Shown here: positions 44,118-51,122 of the stretch, piece after piece
How positions within the stretch are numbered: position 1 is the stretch's first letter
How the letters are laid out: the number at the start of each line of letters is the position of its first letter
Source of the DNA: a virus
Virus record (IMG/VR): IMGVR_UViG_3300046787_000327
Coordinates: 48,952-112,951 of that record
Direction: 5' to 3' (one strand)
DNA: 64,000 nt
The notes under the pieces: generated by a model
Told to the model about the DNA's origin: nothing
The model's database searches: none
What the model saw: the letters and a program-made list of their open reading frames with translations, nothing else
Program-made: the position numbers and the translations under genes

Positions 44118-46573
44118 TGGCACGGTTTACTGGAGCAGAGGGCAGTAACAATGGTGGAGCAGCACTCAACTATGTCCAAGTAGTTGGCACACAGCAGACA
44201 ATCTCATCTGCACCTAATTCAATTGTCGATCTTAATATTACAACAACAGGTAAGCCTGTACAAATTTCCGTAACTGGTGAAGGTGCTAATGCAAATGCTG
44301 GTTCTTGGTTAAGACTTAATTTATTCCGTGACGATGTTGAAATCGGAAATGCTATTCAGATGGAGTCATCTGCAGCATCTGAAAATGTTCCATTTGCAAT
44401 TAACTTTATTGACGATGTTCAGGCAGGTACATACAACTACTCTGCTCGTGTTACAACACTTGCTGGAGGCAACTGGACATTTGGCGAGGCTGCTGGTCCT
44501 GTTATGAATGCCGTTGAACTTACAGGATTTAAGGGTGATCGTGGTCTTAGAGGACTTACTGGTGATCAAGGTCCACAAGGTGAGCCTGGTCCTGCAGGAT
44601 CTGGTGGTGGAGATTTAGTTATTCCAACAGCAATCAAGGATGAAAACGATTCTGACTTTATTACTTTTACAAGAACAAATACTGGAACTGCCCGTATTGA
44701 TGCACCACAGGATGACCTCTCACTTCGTTCTGCTGCAGACATCACTCTTTATGCTGGAACAGATGGACCAGGAAACGTTTATATTGGTTGGGGAGATGCA
44801 GAGTATACTCCTGACTCACCAAACCGTGTAGCAACTATTGGAGATATTCAGGCAGAATCAAATCATGGAGATTTCTATTTTGATGCAACAACACTAAAGG
44901 TAGATTCTTCAAATGATATGGTTTTAGAAGCAAACGAAGGTGATGGAACTATTGCTGCACAGATAAAAGTTGGTGCTGGATATGTTCCAATTGATATCGC
45001 TGCCTATGAAGTACAGGAAAATTCATTTAATACTGGAGATTGGTCTGCAGCCGAATGGCAGCAAGATGGTTATGGTGCAGGACTGATTGCTTTAACTGGT
45101 ATGACAAACTTGGAACAATATCTTAATAACTTTAATGGGGATTTTCAAAAGATTCTTATAAATAACTCTACACTAGTTGTTTATAACGGCGCAAGTTATG
45201 GTGGCGGAAATGCAACTATCTATGTTTCTGAAGCACCAATAGAAACAACAGCAGTTAACGATTTAACTTTTATTCAGTCCCTTCGTTCTGGCTTAAGAAT
45301 TGATCTAGATGATTCACAAATGGATCTCAATGCCCCTAACATGGACCTAGGTCTTTATGCAGGAGATGATCTAGACATTAGTGCTGGAGATGACATTAGA
45401 TTCTATTCTAACAACAATAATAACAGTTATCAGTGGAGAATGACTTCAGACGGAATGTTTGAACTTCCAGGTGATGGATATATTTCAAATCCTTCACAGT
45501 CTTCTGGCGATGGATATAATAATGACACAATTCATATTGTTCCAGATAGCGATTTAAATTCAGATCAGTACTTAATTATTGATCCAACCGCTCCAAACCA
45601 TATTCATATTCGTGCAGGTGGAACACAAGATTCTTCCAATGCTGATTTAATTATTGGCGGGGAACTGACCAATGTAAGAGTATCTGATGGAGACAGAAAT
45701 GTAACTATTAGTTCAAAGCCACTTCCACAGTCAATGGCTCATCTAAATGTTAATGCTGTACCAGGAGATAATTTTATAACAAACGATGTTGTAACTGCTA
45801 CTCCAGGATGGACAGTAGAAGTAGATGGTATTTCATACCAAATCTCTGATGTTTATTATGACAATCCTTCACCAGGACAGACTACCATGGTTGCTCCAGG
45901 TGCAATTTTTATTTATGAAGGAGTTTACAATGTGTTTGCTCCACAATCTACACTTCAGTGGGAATTTGATTACAATGGAACTCTATATGGTCCAGCAGGA
46001 GGTTATGTAACTGTTGCAGGAATTACAGGAGAGCCAGGGGATAACATATTTAATGTTGTTGCAGATCAAAATCTTGTATTGCAAAATGGTGAAGGCTATG
46101 GAGCATATCTAAATGACTCTAACAGTGGTTTAAACCAGATTGCAACAATTGGAGATTTAAACAACATTTATTCAGGCGAGGTGTCATTTACTGTTAATGG
46201 TGGCTCTCTCGGAACAATGCCAACATTTAATGGTGCCCCACTATTTAGCGGTACATATGTAAAGACAGGACCAATGGTACACTTCCAGATCCAAGTAGAT
46301 ATGGATAACATTACTAACTTTGGTACTGGACAATACTATGTTGATCTACCGTTCGATGCTAAGTATGCTTACCAAGTAAGAGAAGGCTGCCTGCATGATA
46401 TTTCAACAAGCAATCAGTTTGCTATTGGTGGCCATGTTGCAGCAGGAACTAATAGATTATTACTAACATACACTGGTTCTAATGGACAAGATGAGGTTTT
46501 TGATCATGACAGTCCAGTAAACCTAAATGTTGCAGATAACTTCCATGTTTCTGGTACCTACATTTCTCAGTAG
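44117..46573 (+). CDS. Collagen-like tail fibre / receptor-binding protein
   Basis: 818 residues. The N-terminal ~130 residues form a beta domain. It is followed by Gly-x-y collagen-like repeats (~135-160: GFKGDRGLRGLTGDQG...GEPG), a long beta-rich shaft (repeat-like LDISAGDDIRFYSNN) and a C-terminal head (~690-818, YYVDLPFDAKYAYQVREG). This is the usual design of a trimeric host-recognition fibre. Confidence 0.88.
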   Translation: MARFTGAEGSNNGGAALNYVQVVGTQQTISSAPNSIVDLNITTTGKPVQISVTGEGANANAGSWLRLNLFRDDVEIGNAIQMESSAASENVPFAINFIDDVQAGTYNYSARVTTLAGGNWTFGEAAGPVMNAVELTGFKGDRGLRGLTGDQGPQGEPGPAGSGGGDLVIPTAIKDENDSDFITFTRTNTGTARIDAPQDDLSLRSAADITLYAGTDGPGNVYIGWGDAEYTPDSPNRVATIGDIQAESNHGDFYFDATTLKVDSSNDMVLEANEGDGTIAAQIKVGAGYVPIDIAAYEVQENSFNTGDWSAAEWQQDGYGAGLIALTGMTNLEQYLNNFNGDFQKILINNSTLVVYNGASYGGGNATIYVSEAPIETTAVNDLTFIQSLRSGLRIDLDDSQMDLNAPNMDLGLYAGDDLDISAGDDIRFYSNNNNNSYQWRMTSDGMFELPGDGYISNPSQSSGDGYNNDTIHIVPDSDLNSDQYLIIDPTAPNHIHIRAGGTQDSSNADLIIGGELTNVRVSDGDRNVTISSKPLPQSMAHLNVNAVPGDNFITNDVVTATPGWTVEVDGISYQISDVYYDNPSPGQTTMVAPGAIFIYEGVYNVFAPQSTLQWEFDYNGTLYGPAGGYVTVAGITGEPGDNIFNVVADQNLVLQNGEGYGAYLNDSNSGLNQIATIGDLNNIYSGEVSFTVNGGSLGTMPTFNGAPLFSGTYVKTGPMVHFQIQVDMDNITNFGTGQYYVDLPFDAKYAYQVREGCLHDISTSNQFAIGGHVAAGTNRLLLTYTGSNGQDEVFDHDSPVNLNVADNFHVSGTYISQ

Positions 46574-46575
46574 TC

Positions 46576-46584
46576 TGGTATAAT
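46576..46584 (+). promoter_or_regulatory. Extended -10, leaderless start
   Basis: TGGTATAAT seven bases before ATG 46592. Confidence 0.6.
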
Positions 46585-46591
46585 AAATAGT

Positions 46592-46924
46592 ATGACTACT
46601 GCACCTATTCCTGAAAATCCAATCATGCCTACTCAAACCTATGAGGGGTGTGAGTGTGAAACATGTGCAGAAAATAATACCTCTTGTGCTACCTGCCCTG
46701 ATTGTGGTGGTATGGATGCAGAAACAGAAATGGCTATGTATGATGCTTCTATTGGCAAGGCTGACCCCTGCTGGGAAGGCTATGTTCAAAGAGGGATGAA
46801 GCCAGGGGATAATGGACAGCCAGTCCCTAACTGTGTTCCAGTTGCTAAGTTAGATGAAATGTTTTCTAATTTTGGCAAGGATTATACAAGATCAACTACT
46901 AGTAACTATAGAATGGAAGATTAA
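46592..46924 (+). CDS. Cys-rich conserved hypothetical
   Basis: 110 residues. Six Cys in CECETCAENNTSCATCPDCG (~23-42) suggest a compact metal site. The C-terminal half (MYDASIGKADPCWEGYVQRG, MKPGDNGQPVPNCVPVAK) resembles a segment common in actinophage proteins. Leaderless by its promoter. Function unknown. Confidence 0.75.
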   Translation: MTTAPIPENPIMPTQTYEGCECETCAENNTSCATCPDCGGMDAETEMAMYDASIGKADPCWEGYVQRGMKPGDNGQPVPNCVPVAKLDEMFSNFGKDYTRSTTSNYRMED

Positions 46925-47052
46925 TGCCAAAGAAGAAGGCTGGATCATTTAACGACACTCAGATCAAAGATGGATGGATTGTAAAGATCCGCAAGGATGG
47001 CACTATAAAGGCCATTGTAGGCCCGTACGAGCCCAAACACCCTAACAAGTAG
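46924..47052 (+). CDS. Small basic conserved hypothetical
   Basis: 42 residues, TAATG coupling. SFNDTQIKDGWIVKIRKDGT then IKAIVGPYEPKHP; a short beta protein. Convergent with the tRNA cluster that starts 6 bases downstream. Confidence 0.65.
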   Translation: MPKKKAGSFNDTQIKDGWIVKIRKDGTIKAIVGPYEPKHPNK

Positions 47053-47058
47053 GGTAAG

Positions 47059-47133
47059 TGGTAGCCCCAACGGGAATCGAACCCGTCTTGCCAGATTGAA
47101 AATCTGGAGTCCTAACCGATAGACGATAGGGCC
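47059..47133 (-). tRNA. tRNA-Glu(TTC)
   Basis: Full cloverleaf on the minus strand; anticodon loop TTTTCAA between CCAGA and TCTGG. Discriminator A and an encoded CCA. First acceptor pair is G-U. Confidence 0.93.
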
Positions 47134-47137
47134 TTAG

Positions 47138-47218
47138 TCCGTCATCTTGGAATCGAACCAAGCATGCTATCAGCGGGGGATTTACAGTCCCCTGTCCCAC
47201 CTTGGAACATATGACGGA
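47138..47218 (-). tRNA. tRNA-Tyr(GTA)
   Basis: Acceptor TCCGTCA/TGACGGA is perfect; anticodon loop CTGTAAA; long variable arm typical of bacterial tRNA-Tyr. CCA not encoded. Confidence 0.92.
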
Positions 47219-47222
47219 AAAG

Positions 47223-47305
47223 CGGAAATAATAGGATTCGAACCTATGGATCTTTCGATCTACGATTTAGCAAACCGTTGCATTCGGCCTCTCTGCCATA
47301 TTTCC
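47223..47305 (-). tRNA. tRNA-Ser(GCT)
   Basis: Acceptor GGAAATA/TATTTCC, discriminator G; anticodon loop TTGCTAA; long variable arm as expected for Ser. CCA not encoded. Confidence 0.92.
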
Positions 47306-47310
47306 ATTTG

Positions 47311-47383
47311 CTGGGGATGCAGGCCTCGATCCTGCGACTTGCGAATTAACAGTTCGCCACTCTACCAACTGAGTTAATCCCCA
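47311..47383 (-). tRNA. tRNA-Asn(GTT)
   Basis: Acceptor TGGGGAT/ATCCCCA perfect, discriminator G; anticodon loop CTGTTAA in stem GCGAA/TTCGC. CCA not encoded. Confidence 0.92.
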
Positions 47384-47417
47384 TTGTATTAAAAGTATAT
47401 CATATTAAGTTGTTTTG

Positions 47418-47489
47418 CGTCCCCGATAGGATTCGAACCTATGACCTACACCTTAGAAGGGTGTCACTCTTCCGCTGAGTTACGGAGAC
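47418..47489 (-). tRNA. tRNA-Arg(TCT)
   Basis: Acceptor GTCTCCG/CGGGGAC, discriminator G; anticodon loop CTTCTAA in stem ACACC/GGTGT. Reads AGA, suiting A-rich phage genes. Confidence 0.92.
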
Positions 47490-47493
47490 TTAG

Positions 47494-47567
47494 TACAACA
47501 GGTAGGACTCGAACCTACGATAACCGAATTATGAGTTCGGGGCCTTAACCGACTTGGCTACTGTTGC
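47494..47567 (-). tRNA. tRNA with CAT anticodon (Met or Ile2)
   Basis: Acceptor GCAACAG/CTGTTGT with a G-U end pair, discriminator A; loop CTCATAA in stem CCGAA/TTCGG. It lacks the initiator GGG/CCC stem, so it is elongator Met or, if the C is lysidine-modified, Ile2. These cannot be separated by eye. Confidence 0.88.
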
Positions 47568-47581
47568 TTATTTAGTTTTGC

Positions 47582-47650
47582 TTCTCCCCTAGGACTCGAA
47601 CCTAGATTGCTGGTGCCAAAAACCAGAGTCCTGCCATTGGACGAAGGAGA
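47582..47650 (-). tRNA. tRNA-Gln(TTG)
   Basis: Acceptor TCTCCTT/GGGGAGA, discriminator A; anticodon loop TTTTGGC in stem CTGGT/ACCAG. The D arm is short (69 nt overall). Confidence 0.88.
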
Positions 47651-47655
47651 ATTAG

Positions 47656-47729
47656 TGCTTCTCACAGGACTTGAACCTGTAACACCCAGATCCTAAATCT
47701 GGTGCCTCTACCAATTGGGCTAGAGAAGC
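47656..47729 (-). tRNA. tRNA-Leu(TAG), short variable loop
   Basis: Acceptor GCTTCTC/GAGAAGC perfect, discriminator A; anticodon loop TTTAGGA in CCAGA/TCTGG, with G37 as in Leu. The variable region is only ~5 bases (GTGTT), whereas bacterial tRNA-Leu normally has a long arm. Confidence 0.88.
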
Positions 47730-47743
47730 AATGTGAGCAGAAT

Positions 47744-47900
47744 GTGACTAGCATCCTCTCACTGACTCTACACTAGATATCCTACGAGTAGTAGCAACCA
47801 CGGACACACTCGTTCCTGCGGTAAGGTTAGTACCGTTGCTAGATTTCGGTCCAGTCCCTACATATCTTATTCACGATTGATATAACCGAGTGTTAGTCAC
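47744..47900 (-). ncRNA. Candidate structured RNA inside tRNA cluster
   Basis: About 157 nt between tRNA-Leu(TAG) and tRNA-Trp, with no coding frame of note. On the minus strand the ends pair perfectly (GTGACTA at 47900-47894 with TAGTCAC at 47750-47744). Further 6-7 bp perfect helices: ACACTCG/CGAGTGT (47893-47887 with 47812-47806), AGCAAC/GTTGCT (47840-47835 with 47798-47793, crossing the former as a pseudoknot) and hairpin CGGTA-CTAACCT-TACCG (47835-47819). It matches no RNA family I know. Confidence 0.5.
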
Positions 47901-47907
47901 TACACTG

Positions 47908-47978
47908 CAGAGTCTCTAGGAGTCGAACCTAGGCTTACCGCTTTGGAGACGGTAGTGCTTCCGTAACACTTAGACCCT
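47908..47978 (-). tRNA. tRNA-Trp(CCA)
   Basis: Acceptor AGGGTCT/AGACTCT, discriminator G; anticodon loop CTCCAAA in ACCGT/GCGGT. Confidence 0.9.
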
Positions 47979-47979
47979 A

Positions 47980-48053
47980 TGGAGCGAGTGACCAGACTCG
48001 AACTGGCACCTCCAACTTGGAAGGATGGCGTACTGCCCTTATACTACACTCGC
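47980..48053 (-). tRNA. tRNA-Gly(TCC)
   Basis: Acceptor GCGAGTG/CACTCGC perfect, discriminator T, CCA encoded; loop CTTCCAA. One T-T mismatch in the anticodon stem (CCATC/GTTGG). Confidence 0.9.
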
Positions 48054-48076
48054 AATTACTCTATTTAATTATACTG

Positions 48077-48149
48077 TACCCGAAGTGAGATTCGAACTCA
48101 CGCTTGGTAAATTTTAAGTCTACTGCCTCTACCGCTGGGCTATTCGGGC
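48077..48149 (-). tRNA. tRNA-Leu(TAA), short variable loop
   Basis: Acceptor GCCCGAA/TTCGGGT with a G-U end pair, discriminator A; anticodon loop CTTAAAA in GTAGA/TTTAC. Variable region only ~5 bases (CAAGC), again class-I-like instead of class II. Confidence 0.87.
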
Positions 48150-48154
48150 AAACC

Positions 48155-48310
48155 TTAGTTTGCTAATAAGCCAATTAGTAAACCAATAGTAAACATTGAT
48201 AAACCAATCACCCAGTGATACCTACGCATCAGATAATCTCTAACAATCTTATCTTGCATAGACTCTGGAACTTCTACATACTTGTCACGACCATATTCAA
48301 TTTCATACAT
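48155..48310 (-). CDS. Small C-tail membrane protein
   Basis: 51 residues with CAGGAGGAC ribosome site. Polar N-terminal half (MYEIEYGRDKYVEVPE) and one hydrophobic C-terminal helix (WVIGLSMFTIGLLIGLLA). Its start overlaps the upstream micro-gene. Likely a tail-anchored membrane protein; role unknown. Confidence 0.65.
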   Translation of the reverse strand: MYEIEYGRDKYVEVPESMQDKIVRDYLMRRYHWVIGLSMFTIGLLIGLLAN

Positions 48311-48407
48311 CAGTTTTGTCCTCCTGATCAACACCGTAAGTCATAGTAAAGTAACACACAAAGAACCCTGCAGCAAATGCGGGGATAATAAATAATGCAT
48401 CAATCAT
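48303..48407 (-). CDS. TM micro-protein, leaderless
   Basis: 34 residues: MIDALFIIPAFAAGFFVCYF then an acidic tail. ATG 48407 lies six bases after TATACT. Overlaps the next gene by 8 bases. Function unknown. Confidence 0.6.
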   Translation of the reverse strand: MIDALFIIPAFAAGFFVCYFTMTYGVDQEDKTDV

Positions 48408-48413
48408 ATATTA

Positions 48414-48419
48414 AGTATA
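48414..48419 (-). promoter_or_regulatory. -10 box, leaderless start (- strand)
   Basis: TATACTTA on the minus strand; six bases separate the hexamer from ATG 48407. Confidence 0.6.
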
Positions 48420-48429
48420 CCTTATAGAA

Positions 48430-48570
48430 CTAGTCTTGTAAAGTTGGAACTGAAGCATCTGGCATTGTTTCTCCACATGGACAGATAATTGAATCAGGAA
48501 GGTCATGGACCTCTGTCTCAATAGTAATAGATGTCTTGCACTCTGGGCACTTATAAGTAATGTTTGTCAT
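48430..48570 (-). CDS. Zinc-ribbon micro-protein, leaderless
   Basis: 46 residues with CPECKTSITIE ... CPCGETMPD: four Cys in a zinc-ribbon layout. ATG 48570 is six bases from an extended -10. Function unknown. Confidence 0.65.
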   Translation of the reverse strand: MTNITYKCPECKTSITIETEVHDLPDSIICPCGETMPDASVPTLQD

Positions 48571-48576
48571 GTACTA

Positions 48577-48585
48577 ATCATAGCA
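48577..48585 (-). promoter_or_regulatory. Divergent promoter pair, minus member
   Basis: TGCTATGAT on the minus strand, six bases before ATG 48570. The plus-strand partner begins only 6 bp away. Confidence 0.6.
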
Positions 48586-48590
48586 GACTA

Positions 48591-48599
48591 TGGTATGAT
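48591..48599 (+). promoter_or_regulatory. Divergent promoter pair, plus member
   Basis: TGGTATGAT six bases before ATG 48606. Confidence 0.6.
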
Positions 48600-48605
48600 T
48601 GTCAA

Positions 48606-48770
48606 ATGGAATGCACACACGATAATAAGAAGCCCTATGTTTACGGGTACATGAGCAGTGACTTTATTAAGAATAACTGGGATCCTAGTGAGTACTACGG
48701 TGGTTATCGTAAGACTGCTGAGATGCCAGAGTCTTTTTGTCCAGACTGTCTAGAAGATTTATACGAATAG
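48606..48770 (+). CDS. Zinc-binding micro-protein, leaderless
   Basis: 54 residues. MECTHDNKKPYVYGYMSSDF ... ESFCPDCLEDLYE has C/H residues at the N-terminus and CPDC near the C-terminus, which could bind zinc. It is the only plus-strand gene in this minus-strand block and its end overlaps an antisense gene by 86 bases. Confidence 0.6.
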   Translation: MECTHDNKKPYVYGYMSSDFIKNNWDPSEYYGGYRKTAEMPESFCPDCLEDLYE

Positions 48771-48888
48771 GCTCTAGGCCATCATTAATAATCTTATTCC
48801 TAATCTTTTGCTGCTTACGCTCAAATTTAGATAAGACTGGTTTAGATTGTTTACGTTTAAGGTTTTTATTGTGACGCTTTTGGCTCAC
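48685..48888 (-). CDS. Basic hypothetical protein
   Basis: 67 residues, GTG start at 48888 that overlaps the upstream stop (GTGA). Extremely basic N-terminal half (SQKRHNKNLKRKQSKPVLSK), likely nucleic-acid binding. The 3' 86 bases are antisense to the plus-strand gene ending at 48770, so its C-terminus could be a pass-through. Confidence 0.5.
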   Translation of the reverse strand: MSQKRHNKNLKRKQSKPVLSKFERKQQKIRNKIINDGLEPIRINLLDSLDKKTLASQQSYDNHRSTH

Positions 48889-49019
48889 GAAACACCATAA
48901 TTTTTTAGATGTTTAGGGCACACGCCAGCAATGATAAACTTATTATCCATCGCAGCGAGGTCGTTAAACTCAGCCTTATTGTTGCAATAATGGCATAGTT
49001 CTATAGTTGTTGTAGTCAT
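48885..49019 (-). CDS. Zinc-finger micro-protein, leaderless
   Basis: 44 residues: LCHYCNNKAEFNDLAAMDNK then CPKHLKNYG; C-x2-C...C-x2-H layout. Of two adjacent ATGs, 49019 lies six bases from the -10 box and is preferred. Confidence 0.65.
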   Translation of the reverse strand: MTTTTIELCHYCNNKAEFNDLAAMDNKFIIAGVCPKHLKNYGVS

Positions 49020-49025
49020 CATTTT

Positions 49026-49034
49026 ATTATATCA
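49026..49034 (-). promoter_or_regulatory. Extended -10, leaderless start (- strand)
   Basis: TGATATAAT on the minus strand upstream of ATG 49019. Confidence 0.65.
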
Positions 49035-49040
49035 TATCCG

Positions 49041-49277
49041 CTACATGTCTACTTTATAGACAGTTCCCCACCTAAAATATGGACGGTATAGGATGTTTGA
49101 TGTGATCGCATAAAACTTAAATACAATACCATGGTCATCATGGTCATCGTAATACATAGCCATCTCTAGACTATATGCAGCAGGAACCTCACAGAGGTTA
49201 GCAAACCATCTAAGAGGAAGGATTCTCGTCCTGTGTTGCTTGGTAAACTTCCATTGGTACCCATCGTAATCTTCCAT
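49041..49277 (-). CDS. Hypothetical protein
   Basis: 78 residues from ATG 49277, chosen because GAGAG precedes it; ATG 49295 is possible. Aromatic-rich (YDGYQWKFTKQHRTRILPLR; YYDDHDDHGIVFKFYAI). It overlaps another reading frame between 49210 and 49277, so one of the two may be false. No family recognised. Confidence 0.45.
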   Translation of the reverse strand: MEDYDGYQWKFTKQHRTRILPLRWFANLCEVPAAYSLEMAMYYDDHDDHGIVFKFYAITSNILYRPYFRWGTVYKVDM

Positions 49278-49341
49278 CTTTATACTCTCTCTCATATCCT
49301 AATGACTTCCAGTCCATACGCATAATCTTAGGCTCTTTCAT
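49210..49341 (-). CDS. Small hypothetical, overlapping frame
   Basis: 43 residues (MKEPKIMRMDWKSLGYEREY onward). The ATG overlaps the upstream TGA (ATGA), in line with the whole chain of coupled genes here. It shares 68 bases with the gene above in another frame. Confidence 0.4.
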   Translation of the reverse strand: MKEPKIMRMDWKSLGYEREYKDGRLRWVPMEVYQATQDENPSS

Positions 49342-49421
49342 CGATTACTTCCAATTGCAATCCAGATTATCCACACTACAGTGGATGCCCCTGCCAAAAA
49401 TCCTAATGTAAAGTTAATCAT
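49338..49421 (-). CDS. TM micro-protein
   Basis: 27 residues: one hydrophobic helix (LGFLAGASTVVWIIWIAIG). Both ends overlap neighbours by ATGA. Function unknown. Confidence 0.5.
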   Translation of the reverse strand: MINFTLGFLAGASTVVWIIWIAIGSNR

Positions 49422-49516
49422 TTCTTTGTGCACCATATCCTATAATCACTCATGGTTTGATGAGTGTCCCAGTATTCAATATCTTCTTTATCCATACCGC
49501 ATGTACTACAAATCAT
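49418..49516 (-). CDS. Cys-rich micro-protein
   Basis: 32 residues: MICSTCGMDKEDIEYWDTHQ then WCTKK. CxxC plus a later Cys suggests metal binding. ATGA overlaps on both sides make a translated gene likely. Confidence 0.5.
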   Translation of the reverse strand: MICSTCGMDKEDIEYWDTHQTMSDYRIWCTKK

Positions 49517-49779
49517 TTACGCACCTTTGGTTTTGGCATTCGCTCCTTGATCAATTCTATCACAGAGTCAACACCTTCTGCAAATGATAGGGCATCATCT
49601 TTAGCCCAGGAAATATTGCCATCCTCACTAAGTGAGCCACCACGATAAACTATATAATCACGCTTAGTCTGCTCAAAAAGTTCAATGAGTTGTTTTCTTT
49701 CAAATGCAATGGCCTTGCTACAGCCACTACACGGACATGCCCATTCTCCTCTGGCAGGCGTTTGATTTGGATCAGCCAT
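49513..49779 (-). CDS. Zinc-binding hypothetical
   Basis: 88 residues. RGEWACPCSGCSKAIAFE (C-x-C-x2-C) near the N-terminus, then a long helix and a C-terminal basic stretch. ATGA/TAATG coupling on both sides. Resembles short Cys-containing actinophage proteins; no function assigned. Confidence 0.65.
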   Translation of the reverse strand: MADPNQTPARGEWACPCSGCSKAIAFERKQLIELFEQTKRDYIVYRGGSLSEDGNISWAKDDALSFAEGVDSVIELIKERMPKPKVRK

Positions 49780-49982
49780 TAGTTATCTCTCGCAATTCTT
49801 TCTGCGTAATCCTTGACATAAATAAACATCTTATTGGCGTCTTCAAGTTGATCAAAATTCGACGGTAAAGCCATTAAAGCAATCTCATCTCCAATAGACT
49901 TACGAATCTTAGCAACTATCTTATGTGTACCATTACACATACCTTCTGCATCTGTAGTGAACATGCATGAACATTTACCCAT
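49779..49982 (-). CDS. Hypothetical protein
   Basis: 67 residues. CSCMFTTDAEGMCNGTHKIV at the N-terminus could bind metal; the rest is helical (KMFIYVKDYAERIARD). Stop/start overlaps both sides. Confidence 0.6.
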   Translation of the reverse strand: MGKCSCMFTTDAEGMCNGTHKIVAKIRKSIGDEIALMALPSNFDQLEDANKMFIYVKDYAERIARDN

Positions 49983-50356
49983 TAAATTACCTCCTGTATA
50001 ATATTAAGAATAGCATCAGTCTTCTCTTTAGTCAAACCCTTTAGTTCATAACTAGGAAATCCAACTTTATCATTTTCATCCCAGTACTGTGTGCTATTTA
50101 AATATTCAACAGCATCTTCAAGTTCCCTCTTTATCTTATCACGCAAAAGAGTAAGTGCCATTTCTTCTGTAGCACATTTAGGGCTAGTCCAATGGCTAAT
50201 AATGTACCCATGGTGATATGCAACATAGTATGGCTCTTCTCCGTAAGACCAGATTTTATGAATATACCAGTGGCAATCACGGTCTTTGTGATGATCCTTG
50301 TTTACATATTCATACCACACATCAGTTAGTTTAGTTACTTCTTCTTCAAGGGTCAT
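49982..50356 (-). CDS. Hypothetical protein
   Basis: 124 residues. His/Trp/Tyr-rich middle (DCHWYIHKIWSYGEEPYYVA) flanked by helices. Shares the trailing-helix style of its neighbours. Family not recognised. Confidence 0.65.
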   Translation of the reverse strand: MTLEEEVTKLTDVWYEYVNKDHHKDRDCHWYIHKIWSYGEEPYYVAYHHGYIISHWTSPKCATEEMALTLLRDKIKRELEDAVEYLNSTQYWDENDKVGFPSYELKGLTKEKTDAILNIIQEVI

Positions 50357-50357
50357 T

Positions 50358-50726
50358 TTAACCCTTTCTCAATTCCGCTTTTAGTTCTCGCTTAATAGTT
50401 TTCCATTCATGGTCATGATGATACCAACGATTAGCATCTTCTTTAATAGCATAGGCTTCTACTTCTTCTGCAGTCCCCCAGAAAATATCTTTAACAATTG
50501 ATTCCTTTAGTATATCAACTTCTTCTTGGTTATCGCAACTTTGCAGGGCATCGCAATAAGAACATGATCCGTATCCAACTACAGTAAACCCAAACTTATT
50601 ACCATTTTTTAGCAGGTATACATAATCACCCTGCCAATCACCAATGTTCCAATCTTTAACAATAGTTCCAGCAGACGCAACTAGAGAGTCATACGAATCT
50701 TCTGGTAAAAACCATTCATCTTCCAT
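50358..50726 (-). CDS. Hypothetical protein (SMI1/KNR4-like feel)
   Basis: 122 residues. GDYVYLLKNGNKFGFTVVGY ... SCSYCDALQSC. Acidic and aromatic. Read-out strands GDYVYLLKNG and YGFTVVGYG recall small immunity-type folds, but there is no firm family match. Confidence 0.6.
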   Translation of the reverse strand: MEDEWFLPEDSYDSLVASAGTIVKDWNIGDWQGDYVYLLKNGNKFGFTVVGYGSCSYCDALQSCDNQEEVDILKESIVKDIFWGTAEEVEAYAIKEDANRWYHHDHEWKTIKRELKAELRKG

Positions 50727-50881
50727 TATTTACCCCTCGCAATACGAACACAATTTTCAACTATTGGATTATCTTTATACTTCTGTGCCCATTCAAGGAT
50801 ATCCTGAGCAATCTTCTCACGAAGTTCCTGCTCATCATCCTTATATTTATAGCCAATAATATCTCTTCTATCTTTACTCAT
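50726..50881 (-). CDS. Small helical protein
   Basis: 51 residues from ATG 50881 (SD GGGGAGAAA). KYKDDEQELREKIAQDILEW ... CVRIARGK. One long amphipathic helix. Similar short helical proteins ending in IARG are frequent in actinophages. Confidence 0.55.
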   Translation of the reverse strand: MSKDRRDIIGYKYKDDEQELREKIAQDILEWAQKYKDNPIVENCVRIARGK

Positions 50882-51122
50882 TTTCTCCCCTAGTGATAGA
50901 GATTGCTCTATGCTTTGCAATAAAATCAAGAGGTGCAGTAATCTCTCGTCCACATATGCACCCAGTAGGTGTCATAATGTATCTTGAATCTGCCTCAATC
51001 TCCTGAGCAATTGTTTGGCGGGTATATGCAATAATCTTATCTACTTGATCATGCCAATCTTCTGCTCTTAAAGGCCAATCCTTTGGCGGTAAATATAGTA
51101 CTGATAATTCATACTCTTGCAT
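50874..51122 (-). CDS. Hypothetical protein
   Basis: 82 residues. SVLYLPPKDWPLRAEDWHDQ, TRQTIAQEIEADSRY, then a CICGREI motif. The AQEIEA helix resembles the AQDILE helix of the next gene. Function unknown. Confidence 0.6.
   Translation of the reverse strand: MQEYELSVLYLPPKDWPLRAEDWHDQVDKIIAYTRQTIAQEIEADSRYIMTPTGCICGREITAPLDFIAKHRAISITRGENE

Noticed and set aside
47147-47377. 76-codon plus-strand frame
   Set aside because: Lies across three well-formed tRNAs on the opposite strand.
47744-47900. tmRNA or self-splicing intron in the tRNA cluster
   Set aside because: No tRNA-like Ala end or tag reading frame, and the flanking tRNAs are complete, so no exon is interrupted.
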